From Hymenopus coronatus (lineage: Eukaryota; Arthropoda; Insecta; Mantodea; Hymenopodidae), in the NCBI GenBank assembly GCA_030762935.1, contig CM060899.1, positions 58,454,501 through 58,518,500 on the forward strand: 64,000 bases of DNA, written 5' to 3'. A program made the position numbers and the translations under genes. This document shows, piece by piece, positions 1 through 10,133 of this stretch. Numbering within the stretch: position 1 is the stretch's first letter; each line of letters begins with the position of its first letter. Under the pieces are notes generated by a model. It was given only the letters and a program-made list of their open reading frames with translations. It made no database searches and had not been told where the DNA came from.

Positions 1-618
1 TGCAAGATGAAAATTTTGAGAAAAATGTCCCCACCCCAAACTACACTTCACATGGAGAAAACTTCGAAATTCTTTATTTTTTCGAAAATGGCTGTAACGA
101 TTTTTTTAAAATACCGTATATAAAAGATATTTACGCATCAAATAAAAATTTTATATTTAATTTTCTGGGAATTGCCTCTGAAGACCTTTTCATCCTAAAT
201 AAGTTTTGCATAACTGATATACGATAGATAAAAACTTACTACACAAAAAAAAGTTGATTCCATTAAAACACACAATTTGTGTCTTATAAATCTATTTCGT
301 GGAATTGACTATTTCGAGTAATTACTTCTTATTGGTTTCAGGTTTAAAATACTTACAACTTTTCTCATTCTGGAATTTGTCAACTCCTGCCCTTGCAAAG
401 AAACAAATTTTAGTCACATAACAACCAGGTTTTAAAAGATTTGACTATCGCTTTGGCGTGGTATTCCCTTCTACTTATAAAGAACTAAGTGATAGAAGAA
501 GAACTCTGCTAATTTTTATCTCGATTAGCATGAAATAGACAGAAGAATAAGCTTTTTAACAATAATTTGTTACAGAGTTGTAGAGAAAGTCATGTGAATG
601 GAACACACAAGACTTTTC
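1..618 (+). repeat. R1 repeat, 3' part (cut by window start)
   Basis: Starts inside the element, at the stretch shared by other copies around the motif CCCCACCCC and 'cacatgga', and runs to the terminal GTAGAGAAAGTCATGTGAATG-type end. R1 is the dominant repeat of the window; forward orientation here means starting with the palindrome and ending in GAACACATCAGATTTTT. The terminal CATCAGATTTT is mutated to CACAAGACTTTT. Confidence 0.85.
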
Positions 619-767
619 AGTTATGCTGCTTAGGTCACACAGACAGACAGATTAGTGTGACCAACTTTTGAACATGAAAATAAAGTAAATATTTAAAATG
701 TAAATCCTAAATTAATTGAACAAATGGTTGATATTTAAAACATATTTATATTAATTTAAATTATAGT

Positions 768-1582
768 TAGGGGTGGTGATTTTTCGCAAATGCGATATAG
801 CGCGAAATGTTCATAAAGTCTCGTACTCTTGTATTTTCATTTTTCACGACCTCTAAATCACATTTTAATGTGTTTTGAAAATACGATAAAATGCGAAATT
901 GACTCAAAATGCGAAATTGGCTCAAAATGCGAAACTTATACTAAAATACGATATAAATGTGAAATCGCCGATTTTTTAAAAGTTATTTTCTTTCTTTATT
1001 TTCTTCCAGAAATTGCATCTGATGAGTTTGTGCACCCTTGCAATGTTTATGATTCTGACACACTTGTCCACCGTACTGATATGGAATGCGGAACTAATTC
1101 CCTCATCTGTTTGTAAAATACATATTATAAATCTGAACTTGGTATACAGAAATAAATCAATTTTTTTACTATCAAATTTAAATAATAATCATATTTTCTT
1201 GTTAAATATTAAAGAAAGTGACTCCACTCTATTTACAAGCATTTGTGCATAAACTTGTATACAAAAATGAGATTAGAAAAATGATACACTCAAATGAGAG
1301 CAATGGCCTTAAGTATACATTATTGACACATGATTTTTGTCTCGTACGCTTACTGTTTATGGCAACAAAATTGTATTCATTTGCCATTGTTGTATCAGTG
1401 TCATTGTTATTCTTGAGAGTTTAGTTGTTTACTAATATTGTCATATTGATGTCACATTAAAGCATTTTCATGAAATAATATCTGTTTATCAGAATCAATT
1501 CTTCAAAATGCTACGAAATGCTAAATGCACAAATCAAGATGCTAAATATCTGATTTCAAAATGCTAAAAAGCACCACCCCTA
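768..1582. mobile_element. hAT-like MITE with TIRs and 8-bp TSD
   Basis: The left end TAGGGGTGGTGATTTTT is matched in inverse by the right end AAAAAGCACCACCCCTA. The flanking 8-mers are ATTATAGT (760-767) and ATTATATA (1583-1590), six of eight identical, which fits an old 8-bp target duplication of hAT type. The left interior carries direct repeats of AAAATGCGAAATTGRCTC at about 890-945, and the right interior has related AAATGCTAAA repeats. Short open frames inside show no recognisable protein. An 815-bp element without transposase is a non-autonomous derivative. The superfamily is inferred from TIR and TSD only. Confidence 0.7.
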
Positions 1583-1687
1583 ATTATATACACCAAATAT
1601 TTTACTGTAATTATAAATATTCTTACTTATTTGTTTGGTGACAATAATGAATACATTTACAATTTGAATAAAAATATAAAATGTAAA

Positions 1688-1949
1688 TGGCGTGTTATTT
1701 ATGGACGCTCTTTATCTGCTGTGGTTCTGAGCATCCTATTGTATACTGGGCGTGAAAGACCGCTTAATTTTGATCAGAGGCCTCTCTATCAGGCTTGAGG
1801 TTCTTTTACGTGCCGTAAATCTACGTCGCAGGACCAACGGCTTTACTTCCCATCGAAGGAAGCCATGCTAAGGATTTTTACACCATCTTCCTCCGCCGGG
1901 TTTTAACCCCTTATATGAATTTAGCATGGTAACCATTACACCACGGAGG
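1688..1949 (-). repeat. SINE family A (tRNA-derived)
   Basis: On the reverse strand the head reads CCTCCGTGGTGTAATGGTTA (box A like), then a box B-like GGGTTAAAACCC, followed by a body with 'AGAGAGGCCTCTGATCAAAA' and a 3' tail near 'CCATAAATAACACGCCATTT'. Three other long copies lie at 7786, 59725 and 62138. SINEs of this kind depend on a LINE reverse transcriptase supplied elsewhere. Confidence 0.75.
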
Positions 1950-1982
1950 GTGACTACAATTAGATTGTATAGTTATTAGATT

Positions 1983-2527
1983 AAACTTACTTTCATATTA
2001 CAATAGATGCAGCTGTGATTTTTATATTTACCACAGGAACTAAAGGCTTTGATTTTCTTGTCTTGTGCAAACTGCAAGAACTCTAAAAAGATTCAAAATT
2101 GACCACTACTGTTAGTTTTGATTTAATTACCTCTAGTCTACTTTGATTTCTTTGATCTACCTATCCCTTTATTGGTCGTCATCGAGAGAATTCTCTGAGT
2201 GAGCATTTGAGCCTGGAAGTGGACGTCGAAAATTGTTGCTCCAGATTGAATAGGTATCGATTGTTGGCTACATCAAAGAGGAGGAAATTTGATCAAAGGT
2301 TTAGAAGAGTTCAACGCAACGATATAACGTTGGTGCTACGTCCGTAAGTCGGAACAGAAATGAATCGATTACAATTGAGGAATTTATCAATTCAGTCAAT
2401 TTCGTTGTTATAAATACATACAATACTGAAAATTAACGACACAAGATGATTATAATAATACGAGAGTATCTGCAGACCGATAAAGGAGCATGGCCAGGAG
2501 TTTACAACTATCCGTGTGAGAAAAATG
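1983..2527. other. Unannotated AT-rich stretch
   Basis: No open frame of note, no R1 sequence and no SINE head seen. The only local structure is a short run of ordinary AT-rich sequence between SINE A and the next R1 copy. Confidence 0.5.
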
Positions 2528-2534
2528 TAAATAT

Positions 2535-2934
2535 TTTATTTGCCATATAAATAAATTTAATGTACGGTATTTCAATGAAAATCGTTAGAGCCATTTTTGA
2601 GCAAATCGCAATTTTCGAAAATTGTTCCATGAAAAGTGCAGTTTGGAGTGAGAATATTTTCCTCAAAATCTCTGTGTCTCATACTTGTAAGATACTAAAC
2701 TTAAACACCAAGTTTGGTATTTTACAAACTTTTCATTTTTTGAGTTACCGTGTGCACATATATACGGACCAACTTACACACACACATACACGCGGATGTT
2801 TTTCTAAACTGTTTTTTTTTTTTAATTCGGTGGATCCTAAAACGTTTATTTCCGGTGAAATCTCGGCATCGAATTTTTGGGTGGAGTGCAAAACCTCTAC
2901 CTACGAACCCTGTACTATGTAGAGAAAGTAAAAA
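2535..2934 (-). repeat. R1 repeat, palindrome-proximal half
   Basis: Begins at the stretch corresponding to 'gtaaatatctttaatatacg' of other copies and ends at TAGAGAAAGTAAAAAT. It belongs to the variant whose central segment reads GAGTTAYCGTGTTCACA rather than GAGCTATGCTGTCCACAG. Confidence 0.8.
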
Positions 2935-2937
2935 TTA

Positions 2938-3047
2938 TGCTTTCGGATTCAGTGGTCCTCAAAACTGTAATTCCGGTGAAAACTAGGTATCGATTTTTTT
3001 ATGGAATGTAATATGTTCTCTACTTACGTGGTAGTGAAAGTAAAAAT
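2938..3047 (-). repeat. R1 terminal fragment with shared downstream flank
   Basis: About 105 bp of the palindrome end (GGATTCAGTGGTCCTCAAAA ... GAAAGTAAAAATG) directly behind the preceding copy. The following 3050-3096 is nearly the same as 6127-6173, which follows another R1 terminal fragment. Confidence 0.7.
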
Positions 3048-3985
3048 GATATAATTTTAGTTGTCTCTGATGATAAAGAATTATTAAGCGGTTTTACTTT
3101 CTCTACACGTATTATGTACATAGTGTATAGAGAGGGTACCTATTGCATTCCACCAAAAATTCTTACTGAGATTTCACCGAAAAAAGACGTTTTAGGGTTT
3201 CCTGAATCCAAAAAGGTATTTCTAGAAAAAGGTCCAAGCGTGCGCGCGCGAGTGTGGGCGTGTGCCTATGAACACGGTAACTCAAAAACGAAAATTCGAT
3301 AAAATACCAAACTTGTTGTATAAGTTTGGCATCTTTCAAGGTGCGACACGAAGATTTTTCAAGAAAATCCCCCCAACCTCAACTACAATTTACATTGAAC
3401 ATTTTTCAACTTTTTTTTTCTCAAAAATGGCTCTAACGATTTTGATTAAAACACCTTTTGTTTAAGATATTTTTATGACAACGGAAATGTATATCTTGAA
3501 TTTTCTGGAAATAGCCTTTGAAGACCTCTTTATTCTGGATGACTTTTGTATAACTGACAAACCGTAGAAGATATACAAAAACTTCTACACAGAAAATATA
3601 GATCTCATTAAAACACACAATTAATGTTACAACATTTTTATTTAACTATTTTTTTTTTGGTAGAGTTAACCATTTTCGAGATATTCTGGATTATTGGTAT
3701 CGATTTTAAGACACTTAAACTGTTATCGAATGGTGAGACATCTTTCTTCTCATTTCTCGTTTGTTTACTCCTGGCAAGAAATGAGAATGGAATTTCATTT
3801 GTTTCACATAGCGACTGGATTTTAAAAAACTTGACGATCGCTTTAGCCTGTGCATTTTCTTAGTACCCTTCTACTTACAAGGAAGCAAGTAATAAGATTA
3901 ATTCTGCTAATGGCTTAATTGCTTTTTCATACAAGCCGTGCGTAGGACAGGAGTTGGACAGGTAGAGTCAGACTGAAAAATTCAA

Positions 3986-4058
3986 TGCCATAGACGGGAT
4001 TTGAATCACGGATCTCCCGATCTCTAGCCGGTTGCTCTGCCTCTGAGCTACCATGGCA
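3986..4058 (-). other. tRNA-like sequence, opposed copy
   Basis: Reverse complement counterpart of the tRNA-like head at 4228-4300, with about five differences. Here the anticodon arm reads ...CTAGAGATCGGGAGATC, probably the more ancestral form. It forms one arm of the foldback element. Confidence 0.55.
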
Positions 4059-4227
4059 ACATGCCGGCATAGTATTGAATTTCTCATCTGACTCGCATGT
4101 TTCCCGGTAAACTTGCAACATTGTAAGTCGCCTTGGGGTTGTTATCTCAAAATAATTTGAGGACACCTTGTGGTTTACCAGAAAAAACATGCGAGTAGTT
4201 GAGAAATTCAATGCTTTGCCGGCATGT

Positions 4228-4300
4228 TGCCATGGTAGCTCAGTGACAGAGCAACCGGCTAGAGATCAGGAGATCCGTGGTTCAAATCCCGGCTATGGCA
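4228..4300 (+). other. tRNA-like sequence (SINE head or tRNA pseudogene)
   Basis: A 73-nt cloverleaf-like segment. The acceptor halves TGCCATG and TATGGCA can pair over seven positions, the D arm is GCTC/GAGC, and the T arm contains GGTTCAAATCCC. The anticodon stem is poor (ACCGG against TCAGG). It starts with T and lies in an inverted duplicate with an opposite copy at 3986-4058, so a mobile, non-functional copy is more likely than a working tRNA gene. Confidence 0.55.
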
Positions 4301-4479
4301 TTGAATTTTTCAGTCTGACTCTACCTATCTAATTCTGCTAATGTTTATATTGATTAGCATGATGTAGATGAAAGATTAATCTTTTAAATAAAAGGTTTGT
4401 TTGCCGAACAGCTAGGGAAAGTCATGTGAATGGAACACATTAGATTTTTTTGGATTCAAGGGGTCTCAAAATAAATATA

Positions 4480-5075
4480 TGTATATAAATAGATAGACAG
4501 ACAGATAGATGATGTTTATTGCCAACAACTATTACAGTATAGCAACGTCATAAATTAAAAGTTACCAAGCTAAATTATAAAAATCATTCACAGAACACAA
4601 TGGATTAGCCACCAATGTATGGCGTATGGTCCTTTTAAAAATTGAAATAGGTAACTCTCTTAATCTTTGGGGTAAAATATTATAAAGTTTAATAGAAACA
4701 ACTATAAAGTTGTTTTGAATTTTCGTATGTTTAAATGTGTTTATATATAAGTTCTGACAATTTCGTTTTGTTATGAATGCTCGAGCAAACTGTAAAACTG
4801 CTAAAATTTTCCTTAACATATAAGAGTTCAGCACATATATTGATGGCAAAGTTAAGATATTTAAGTCAATAAAAAGTAGTTTACAATGTTCTTTTGGATG
4901 AACTCCACAAAATTAATCTAATAGCTCTTTTTTGTAATAAAAAGATTTTCGTTGCCAAGGAGTGATTCCCCCAAAGACGCAAACCATAATTAGCATGCGA
5001 ATAAATATGAGCATAATACACCTTCATCTGCATATCCTTAGTGACACTATAGCTCAAGATTCTCAACATAAAAAT
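4480..5075 (-). pseudogene. Jockey-like LINE 3' end (reverse transcriptase C-terminus)
   Basis: Reverse-strand translation gives the tail of a non-LTR reverse transcriptase in two frames. From about 5075 to 4890 the motifs YAHIYSHANYGLRLWGN and IFLLQKRAIRLI match the usual 'YAHxxSHxxYGLxLWGNS ... FxLQKRAxRII' region. After a frameshift near 4885 follow LNILTLPSIYVLNS and IKLYNILPQRLRELP, ending at a stop by 4562. The short 3' UTR contains AATAAA and ends in a TCTATCTGTC-type simple repeat (about 4483-4515), as in LINEs with microsatellite tails. The element is strongly 5'-truncated: upstream it joins an R1 copy at about 5075, giving a spurious ATG. It carries no endonuclease or RT active site and cannot move. 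Confidence 0.8.
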
Positions 5076-5948
5076 TCCTGTTCCATTCGCATGACTTTCT
5101 CTACAACTCTGCAATAAATTATTGTTAAAAAGCTTATGTTTCTATTTACTTCCTGCTAATCGAGAAAAAAATAGCAGAAATAGTCTTATTACTTGTTTCC
5201 TTGTAAGTAGAAACGAAATAAGGGAGTACCATAGGTTAAAGTGATGGTCAAAAGCTGATTGCTATGTGACTGAAGTTCTTTTGTTTGTATGGACACGAGT
5301 TCACAAAGTCCTGTATGAGAAAAGTATGTTTTTATAGCTGAAACCAAAAGCAAGGAATATCTCAAAAACAATCAACTCCACGAAAAAATGTATATAAAAT
5401 GAATTGTGTGTTTTAAAGTGCTCTACATGTGTTGTGAGGTAAGTTTTTGTCCATCTCTTACGGTTTAGCAGTTATACAAAATTCCGTATATTTGACCCAG
5501 AATAAAGTATCTTCAGAGGCTATTCCCAGAAAATTAAAAATAATCATATTATTTATCAGGTAAATATCTTTAATATACGATATTTTAATCAAAATCGTTT
5601 GAGCCATTGTTTAGAAAATCAAAATTTTCGAAAAAAGTTCCATGTAAAGGGTAGTTTGGAGTGGGGGATTTTTCTCAAAAGCTTCGTGTCGCACCCCTGA
5701 AAGATACTAAACTTAAATACCAAGTTTGGTATTTTACCGACTTTTCGTTTTTGAGTTATCGTGTTCACAGATACACGGACACACACACACACACACACAC
5801 GGACGTTTTTCTGAAAATACTTTTTTTTTTTGATACAGGGGACCCTAAAACATATATTTCCGGTGAAATCTCGGTATAGAATTTTTTGGTGGAGTGCAAT
5901 ACCTTTTCTATACAATATGTACATAATGCGTATAGAGAAAGTAAATAT
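5075..5948 (-). repeat. R1 repeat, near-complete, GTGTTCACAG variant
   Basis: Starts at GTTCCATTCGCATGACTTTC (first bases lost at the LINE junction) and ends GTATAGAGAAAGTAAA. It contains a CA tract at about 5780-5800 and a pure T run at 5821-5831. Confidence 0.9.
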
Positions 5949-6044
5949 TATTAATGCGCGTTGACCATCCCAAGTCGGAATCAATATGAATACCTAAACA
6001 TTTTAATGATCTTCCAAAATAACCAATGTTAATATATATATATT

Positions 6045-6130
6045 GAAATTTCAGTAATGAATTTTTGGGTGCAATATAATACCTTTTCTGTGCAGTATGT
6101 ACATAGTACGTGTAGAGAAAATAAAAATAT
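6045..6130 (-). repeat. R1 terminal fragment
   Basis: Only the last 85 bp (GAATTTTTGGGTGCAATA ... GTAGAGAAAATAAAAAT) are present. The 45 bp that follow resemble 3050-3096, which lies behind another R1 terminal fragment. Confidence 0.75.
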
Positions 6131-6665
6131 AATTGTAAGTGCTGTCTGATAAGAAGTACTTATTAAGCGGTTTTAAATATACTGACATGCTTTCGTATTT
6201 TCAGTCCTCCGAAGCCTTTGGAACATAAATATATATTTGCATAATAAAAGAAAGCAGGAGTGTGTATTATATCTCCGATGATATCGAGGAAGCCTGTGAC
6301 TCAGTCTTTGTGTAGGTAGAACTGCGGGAGTACCGGGTAGGGGGAAACTTGGAGGACTGACTCAAGAGTCCTCATTTCGTTTGGAGGGGAAAATGCAAAT
6401 TAAGGGGGGAGATACAAGCTTTGCCTTTCCACGTTACAGAAATGTTGTTATTCTTCCCCATTCCTCACTCTTTTCTGTTGCAATTAAAAACTTGTATTGC
6501 TTTCTACGTTATGTAATCTCCCTTAATAAGCCAGCTGAAGGTTACGCGGTTAACAAATGTTTACACAGAGATTAAGAACCTAATACGACAATCCTATTAA
6601 CTTTGAACTTTGCTGAAATTAAGGGTAGAATTTTTTGGGGGAGTTAACGCCCTTTTTTACTAGTT
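6131..6665. other. Unannotated stretch
   Basis: Apart from the short flank shared with 3050-3096 nothing is recognised. A G-rich tract lies around 6335-6420, with a small inverted motif GGAGGACTGACTCAAGAGTCCTC. Confidence 0.4.
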
Positions 6666-6671
6666 ATGGAA

Positions 6672-6815
6672 CCACAGGCATGACACTGGTGATACATGGA
6701 ATGAAGGTGGAGCACCGGTGGAATGCGATGGCGGGGGAAACTGGAGAATCCGGAGAAAACCCGCCCCTGCGTCGCTTAGTCCACCACACATCTCACATGC
6801 GGTCGCTTAGGATCG
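6672..6815 (-). repeat. SINE family B body fragment
   Basis: Matches in reverse the body of the copy at 17053-17283: ATTCCACCGGTGCTCCACC, CAGTTTCCCCCGCCATCGC and GGCGGGTTTTCTCCGG are shared. The tRNA-like head is missing. It is fused to a fragment of SINE A at 6818. Confidence 0.7.
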
Positions 6816-6817
6816 AA

Positions 6818-6885
6818 ATGGAAATGGCGTGTTATATATGGACGCTCTTTAACTGCTATGGTTCTTAGGCATGCTAAGAATAATA
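6818..6885 (-). repeat. SINE family A 3' fragment
   Basis: Contains 'aaatggcgtgttatatatgg' and 'acgctctttaactgctatgg', the 3' end of family A in reverse. It abuts the SINE B fragment in the same orientation, which suggests either a chimeric SINE or two insertions at one site. Confidence 0.7.
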
Positions 6886-7089
6886 AGGATCGGTCTAGGC
6901 GAGTGGTCTAACCAGACAATTTAGAATCAAAATTACAATAACCTCTCGCTTTCTGTATTCACGTGAACTTCACGTAATTTTCAGATAGCTAGAACGTTTA
7001 ACATAAATCACACCAATTAAAAATCGTACTTTATCATTAGGTCTAGGTCGTATTTTACCAGATGTCAGTAGCGTTAAAAGTAGAAAATT

Positions 7090-8265
7090 ATAACACTCCA
7101 ATGTAGCCAACTTTGGTTTATGTGTCCACGGCCTCATTCAAGAGGCTATGACTCTGAAAGCTCGTATTGATCGATAAAATGGCCGAACCTGATGAAATTA
7201 TGCAAGCAGCAGAGAAAACAAAACTGCTACAGTGCCTCCGTTGCATACGTTTTCGTTCTGTACTAGTAATTCATCATGTTGTCAGCACTGCTGCTAAGCA
7301 AGGGAACAACTGAATATCGCAGACCATTAAACATGAACTCCGTGAAATAGCTAAGATAATCTATTTATAATTATAGTATGTCTATAAATATTGTGAATTG
7401 TCTAAAAATAGTGTGAGACACGCGTGTTAAAGTTGTTTTATATTGCTCATAAGACTACGAAACTCCTGTCCACATTATAAAACACCATTTTTACCAGCTG
7501 TAACATAAATATTTTAGACAGCTCGAACTAAAAGTAGTTAAAAGTCACCAATGCGATAAAGTGTTTATGCCACTCCATTGTCACCAACTTTGGTTTTATG
7601 ACCAGTAACATCGCAATTTCTTTTTGTATTTGCAGTTTTTTATTAAATAGATCGGCTTGAATTTGAATTTACAATAATTATGTCATTTTACTCCATAATT
7701 AATTTCTCTTGCCAGTCACAATAACATATATTGCCATATTTTAATTCGTCGCAGTGATATCGGCACCTAATCGCATAGCGTTGACCAGTCGCCCTCCGTG
7801 GTTTAGTGGTTATCATATACTCAAGGCCGCGGGTTTAAACCCGGCGGAGGACGAAGCCGTGGGTCCCTGGTCGTAGATTTACGGCATGTAAAAGAACCTC
7901 AAGACTGATAGAGAGGCCTCTGAGCAAAATTAAGCGGTCTTTCATTCCCATCATGATATGGGACGCTGAGAAGCGCAGCAGTTAAAGATCGTCCATAAAT
8001 AAAACGCCATTTCATAGCGTTGACGTGTTCCTTGATTTGGCAATCATGCACTTGATGTAAGTAATCAATCGATTAATGTAATGGCGGCAAGTATGAATAT
8101 GGATGCTATTGAGTTCCAACAATTGAATATCGCAGCCGCGCTGCGCATCGCAGATACGAAGTACGTAAAAATAATCTAATAATCACTAATTTGTCTATAC
8201 ATATTGACATAGTGTATGCCACACGCGTTAAAATAGTTTTATATTGCTTGTAGGCCCATTGAGGG
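7090..8265. repeat. Two diverged tandem copies of a ~0.5-kb unit
   Basis: 7096-7126 (CACTCCAATGTAGCCAACTT...) recurs at 7572-7602. About 7300-7450 (AACTGAATATCGCAG ... CACGCGTGTTAAAGTTGTTT) recurs at about 8117-8250 (AATTGAATATCGCAG ... CACGCGTTAAAATAGTTT). The second copy holds the SINE A insertion at 7786-8012. Small ATG-starting frames in both copies are not convincingly related, and I recognise no protein. Confidence 0.55.
7786..8012 (+). repeat. SINE family A with 12-bp TSD
   Basis: Flanked by perfect CATAGCGTTGAC copies (7774-7785 and 8013-8024). Box A-like TGGTTTAGTGG and box B-like GGGTTTAAACCC lie in the tRNA-derived head. The tail is 'ccataaataaaacgccattt' without a long A run. Compared with the copies at 59725 and 62138, the anticodon-region linker is shortened. 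This is the cleanest definition of the family's ends. Confidence 0.9.
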
Positions 8266-8281
8266 ATAATAGGCAATGAAA

Positions 8282-8308
8282 TTGCTGATTTTTTTTTTTT
8301 TTTTTTTT
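8282..8308 (+). repeat. Poly-T run
   Basis: About 21 T in a row. It could be the A-tail of a reverse-strand retroelement, but no element is recognisable next to it. Confidence 0.6.
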
Positions 8309-8405
8309 GTCCATAAAGGTAAGTGAAATTATCACTAAATCGACACCTAGTTTAATTCCATTTTTCTCTATTAAAAGAATAATATCAAAAAAGTGAAACA
8401 ATGTA

Positions 8406-9263
8406 AAAAATCTGATGTGTTCCATTCTCATGACTTTCTCTATATCTCTGTAAATTATTATTGTTAATAAGCTTATCTTTTATTTATTTGATGCTAATCG
8501 AGACAAATTAGCAGAAATAGTCTTATTTCTCGCTTTATTGTAAGTAGAAGCGAAATAAGGGAGTGCCACATGTTAAAGTGAAAGCCAAAAGCTGGTTGCT
8601 ATGTGACTGATGTTCATTTGTTTGTATGGACAGGAGTTGACAAATTCCTGTATGAGAAAAGTATACGTTTTTCAAATATGAAACCAAGAAAAAGGAATAT
8701 CTCAAAAACGATCAACTCCACGAAAAAAATGTATATAACATAAATTGTGTGTTTTAACGTGCTCTACATTTTTTGTGGGATAAGGTTTTGTCCATCTCTT
8801 ACGGTTTAGTAGTTATGAAAAATTCATCCAGAATGAAGTAGTCTTCAGAGGCTATTCCCAGAGAATTCAAAATATACATTTTATTTGTCAGGTAAATAAC
8901 TTTAATATACGATATTTTAATCAAAATCGTTAGAGCCATTTTTTAGGAAATCAAAATTTTCGAAAAAAGTTCCATGTAAAGGGTAGTTTGGTGTGGGGGG
9001 ATTTTTCTCAAAATCTTCGTGTCGCATCCCTGGAAGATACTAAACTTAAATACCAAGTTTGGTATTTAACCGACTTTTCGTTTTTGAGTTATCGTGTTCA
9101 CAGACACACGGACACACTGACACACACACACACGGACCTTTTTTTGGATACAGGGGACCCTAAAACATATATTTCCGGTGAAATCTCGGTATCGAATTTT
9201 TTGGTGGAGTGCAATACATTCTCTGTACACTATGTACATAGTGAGTATAGAGAAAGTAAAAAT
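8406..9263 (-). repeat. R1 repeat, complete
   Basis: One of the cleanest copies: begins AAAAAATCTGATGTGTTCC and ends ATAGAGAAAGTAAAAATT. It is the GTGTTCACAG variant, with a short interrupted CA tract (9105-9137). Useful as a reference for the family's two ends. Confidence 0.92.
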
Positions 9264-9280
9264 TACAAGCTTTCAATATT

Positions 9281-9529
9281 TCTCTATTACAAAAACAAAA
9301 ATCTGCAATAGCAACCTTCAGACTACTAACGGGAGACGACTGTTTACAAAAATACTTATACAGATTAAACTTGGCAGAGACTCCTATTTGTTTTTTCTGT
9401 AACTTAAATGAAGAAATCGATTGTGATCATCTTCTACATTGTCCGTCTTTTAGAGAAGATTACAACCTCCCAACTAAATACTGGAGTGCAAGAAAACGAA
9501 TTATTTCATTTTCAAGCGTTTATTATTAG
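9281..9529 (+). pseudogene. LINE C-terminal zinc-knuckle stub
   Basis: The open frame read from codon 9299 to the stop at 9527-9529 contains FRLLTGDDCLQKYLYRL followed by CFFCNLNEEIDCDHLLHC and PSFREDYNLP. The 'RLLTGHxxLxxxLxRI ... CxxC ... C/DHLLxxCP' pattern is the C-terminal knuckle found after the RT or RNase H domain of many non-LTR retrotransposons. Nothing upstream of the stub remains: the R1 copy ends directly before it. The family is uncertain (jockey/I-like). It is a dead fragment. Confidence 0.7.
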
Positions 9530-9612
9530 ATACCAACCATGTTGTTCGTAAGATTGCAAAATTCGGCCCACGGCCTCGTTTCGCAAGCTTCCTACTCACA
9601 ATATAAAACATA

Positions 9613-10133
9613 TTTTTACTTTCTCTATACGTACTATGTACAGTGTATAGAGAAAATATTGTAATGCATCCAAAAATTTGATAAGATTTCACCGGAAATA
9701 CATATTTTGAGACTCCCTGAATCCAAAAAAGCATTTTCAGAAAAATGTCCATGTGTGTGTGTTTGGCTGTGTGTGTGAGTGTGTCTGCGGGCGGCATAGT
9801 TCAAAAACGAAAAGACCGTTAAACACCAAACTTGGTATTTAAGTTTAGTATCTTCCAAGGATGCGACTCGAAGATTCTCAAGAAAATCCCCCACGCCCAA
9901 CTACCCTTTACATGGAACATTTTTCCAAAATGTTGATTTTCTAAAACAAATGGCTCTAACAATTTTCACTAATTTCACTTATATTTAAGATATTTATGTG
10001 ACAAATAAAATGTATAGCCTCTGGGAATAGCCTCTGAAGACATGTTTATTTTCGATGATTTTTATTGAATTTTGCATAACTGGTAAACCGTAAGAGATAC
10101 ACAAAAACTTATTGATCAAAAAACGTAGATCAT
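9613..10133 (+). repeat. R1 repeat, 3'-truncated
   Basis: Starts TTTTTACTTTCTCTATACGT and stops at about 'aaacgtagatc', losing the last third. GT tract at about 9750-9785. Ends beside the hairpin at 10156-10185. Confidence 0.88.

Larger units (their letters stand above)
3913..4329. mobile_element. Foldback element with two opposed tRNA-like heads
   Basis: A 417-bp insertion bounded by perfect 14-bp copies of TAATTCTGCTAATG (3899-3912 and 4330-4343). Most of it is a long inverted repeat: arm 3957-4112 is the reverse complement of arm 4173-4329 with few mismatches, around a spacer of about 60 bp. Each arm contains a 73-bp tRNA-like sequence (3986-4058 reverse, 4228-4300 forward). The left 44 bp (3913-3956) are outside the inverted repeat. 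The long TSD fits LINE-style target-primed insertion; the arms look like an inverted SINE dimer. Confidence 0.8.
3092..4455 (+). repeat. R1 repeat interrupted by foldback element
   Basis: Starts TTTTACTTTCTCTACACGTA and ends with the GTCATGTGAATGGAACACAT end near 4450. The copy is split at 3912/4330 by the 417-bp foldback element; R1 sequence resumes in register after the duplicated TAATTCTGCTAATG. The microsatellite region is short (GCGTGCGCGCGCGAGTGTG) instead of a long GT tract. Confidence 0.85.

Noticed and set aside
829..1424. Three overlapping small frames inside the first MITE
   Set aside because: They run through the ATGCGAAATT repeats and share no features with proteins.
3986..4300. 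Two functional tRNA genes
   Set aside because: The anticodon stem is poor, and the copies are mirror images within a TSD-bounded insertion; better seen as a mobile tRNA-derived sequence.
5619..5984. Repeated open frames across R1 copies (peptides like GDFLENLRVASLEDTKLKYQVW and, on the other strand, KMALTILIKISYIKDIYLTN)
   Set aside because: They are open on both strands at once, break at many places, include the CA microsatellite as HTHTHT, and show no domain. They follow from copying one nucleotide sequence. A codon-based test (dN/dS over copies) could reopen the question.
8406..8430. Hammerhead ribozyme core (CTGATG) at R1 start
   Set aside because: CTGATGT instead of CTGATGA, and no GAAA-stem arrangement at the right distance.
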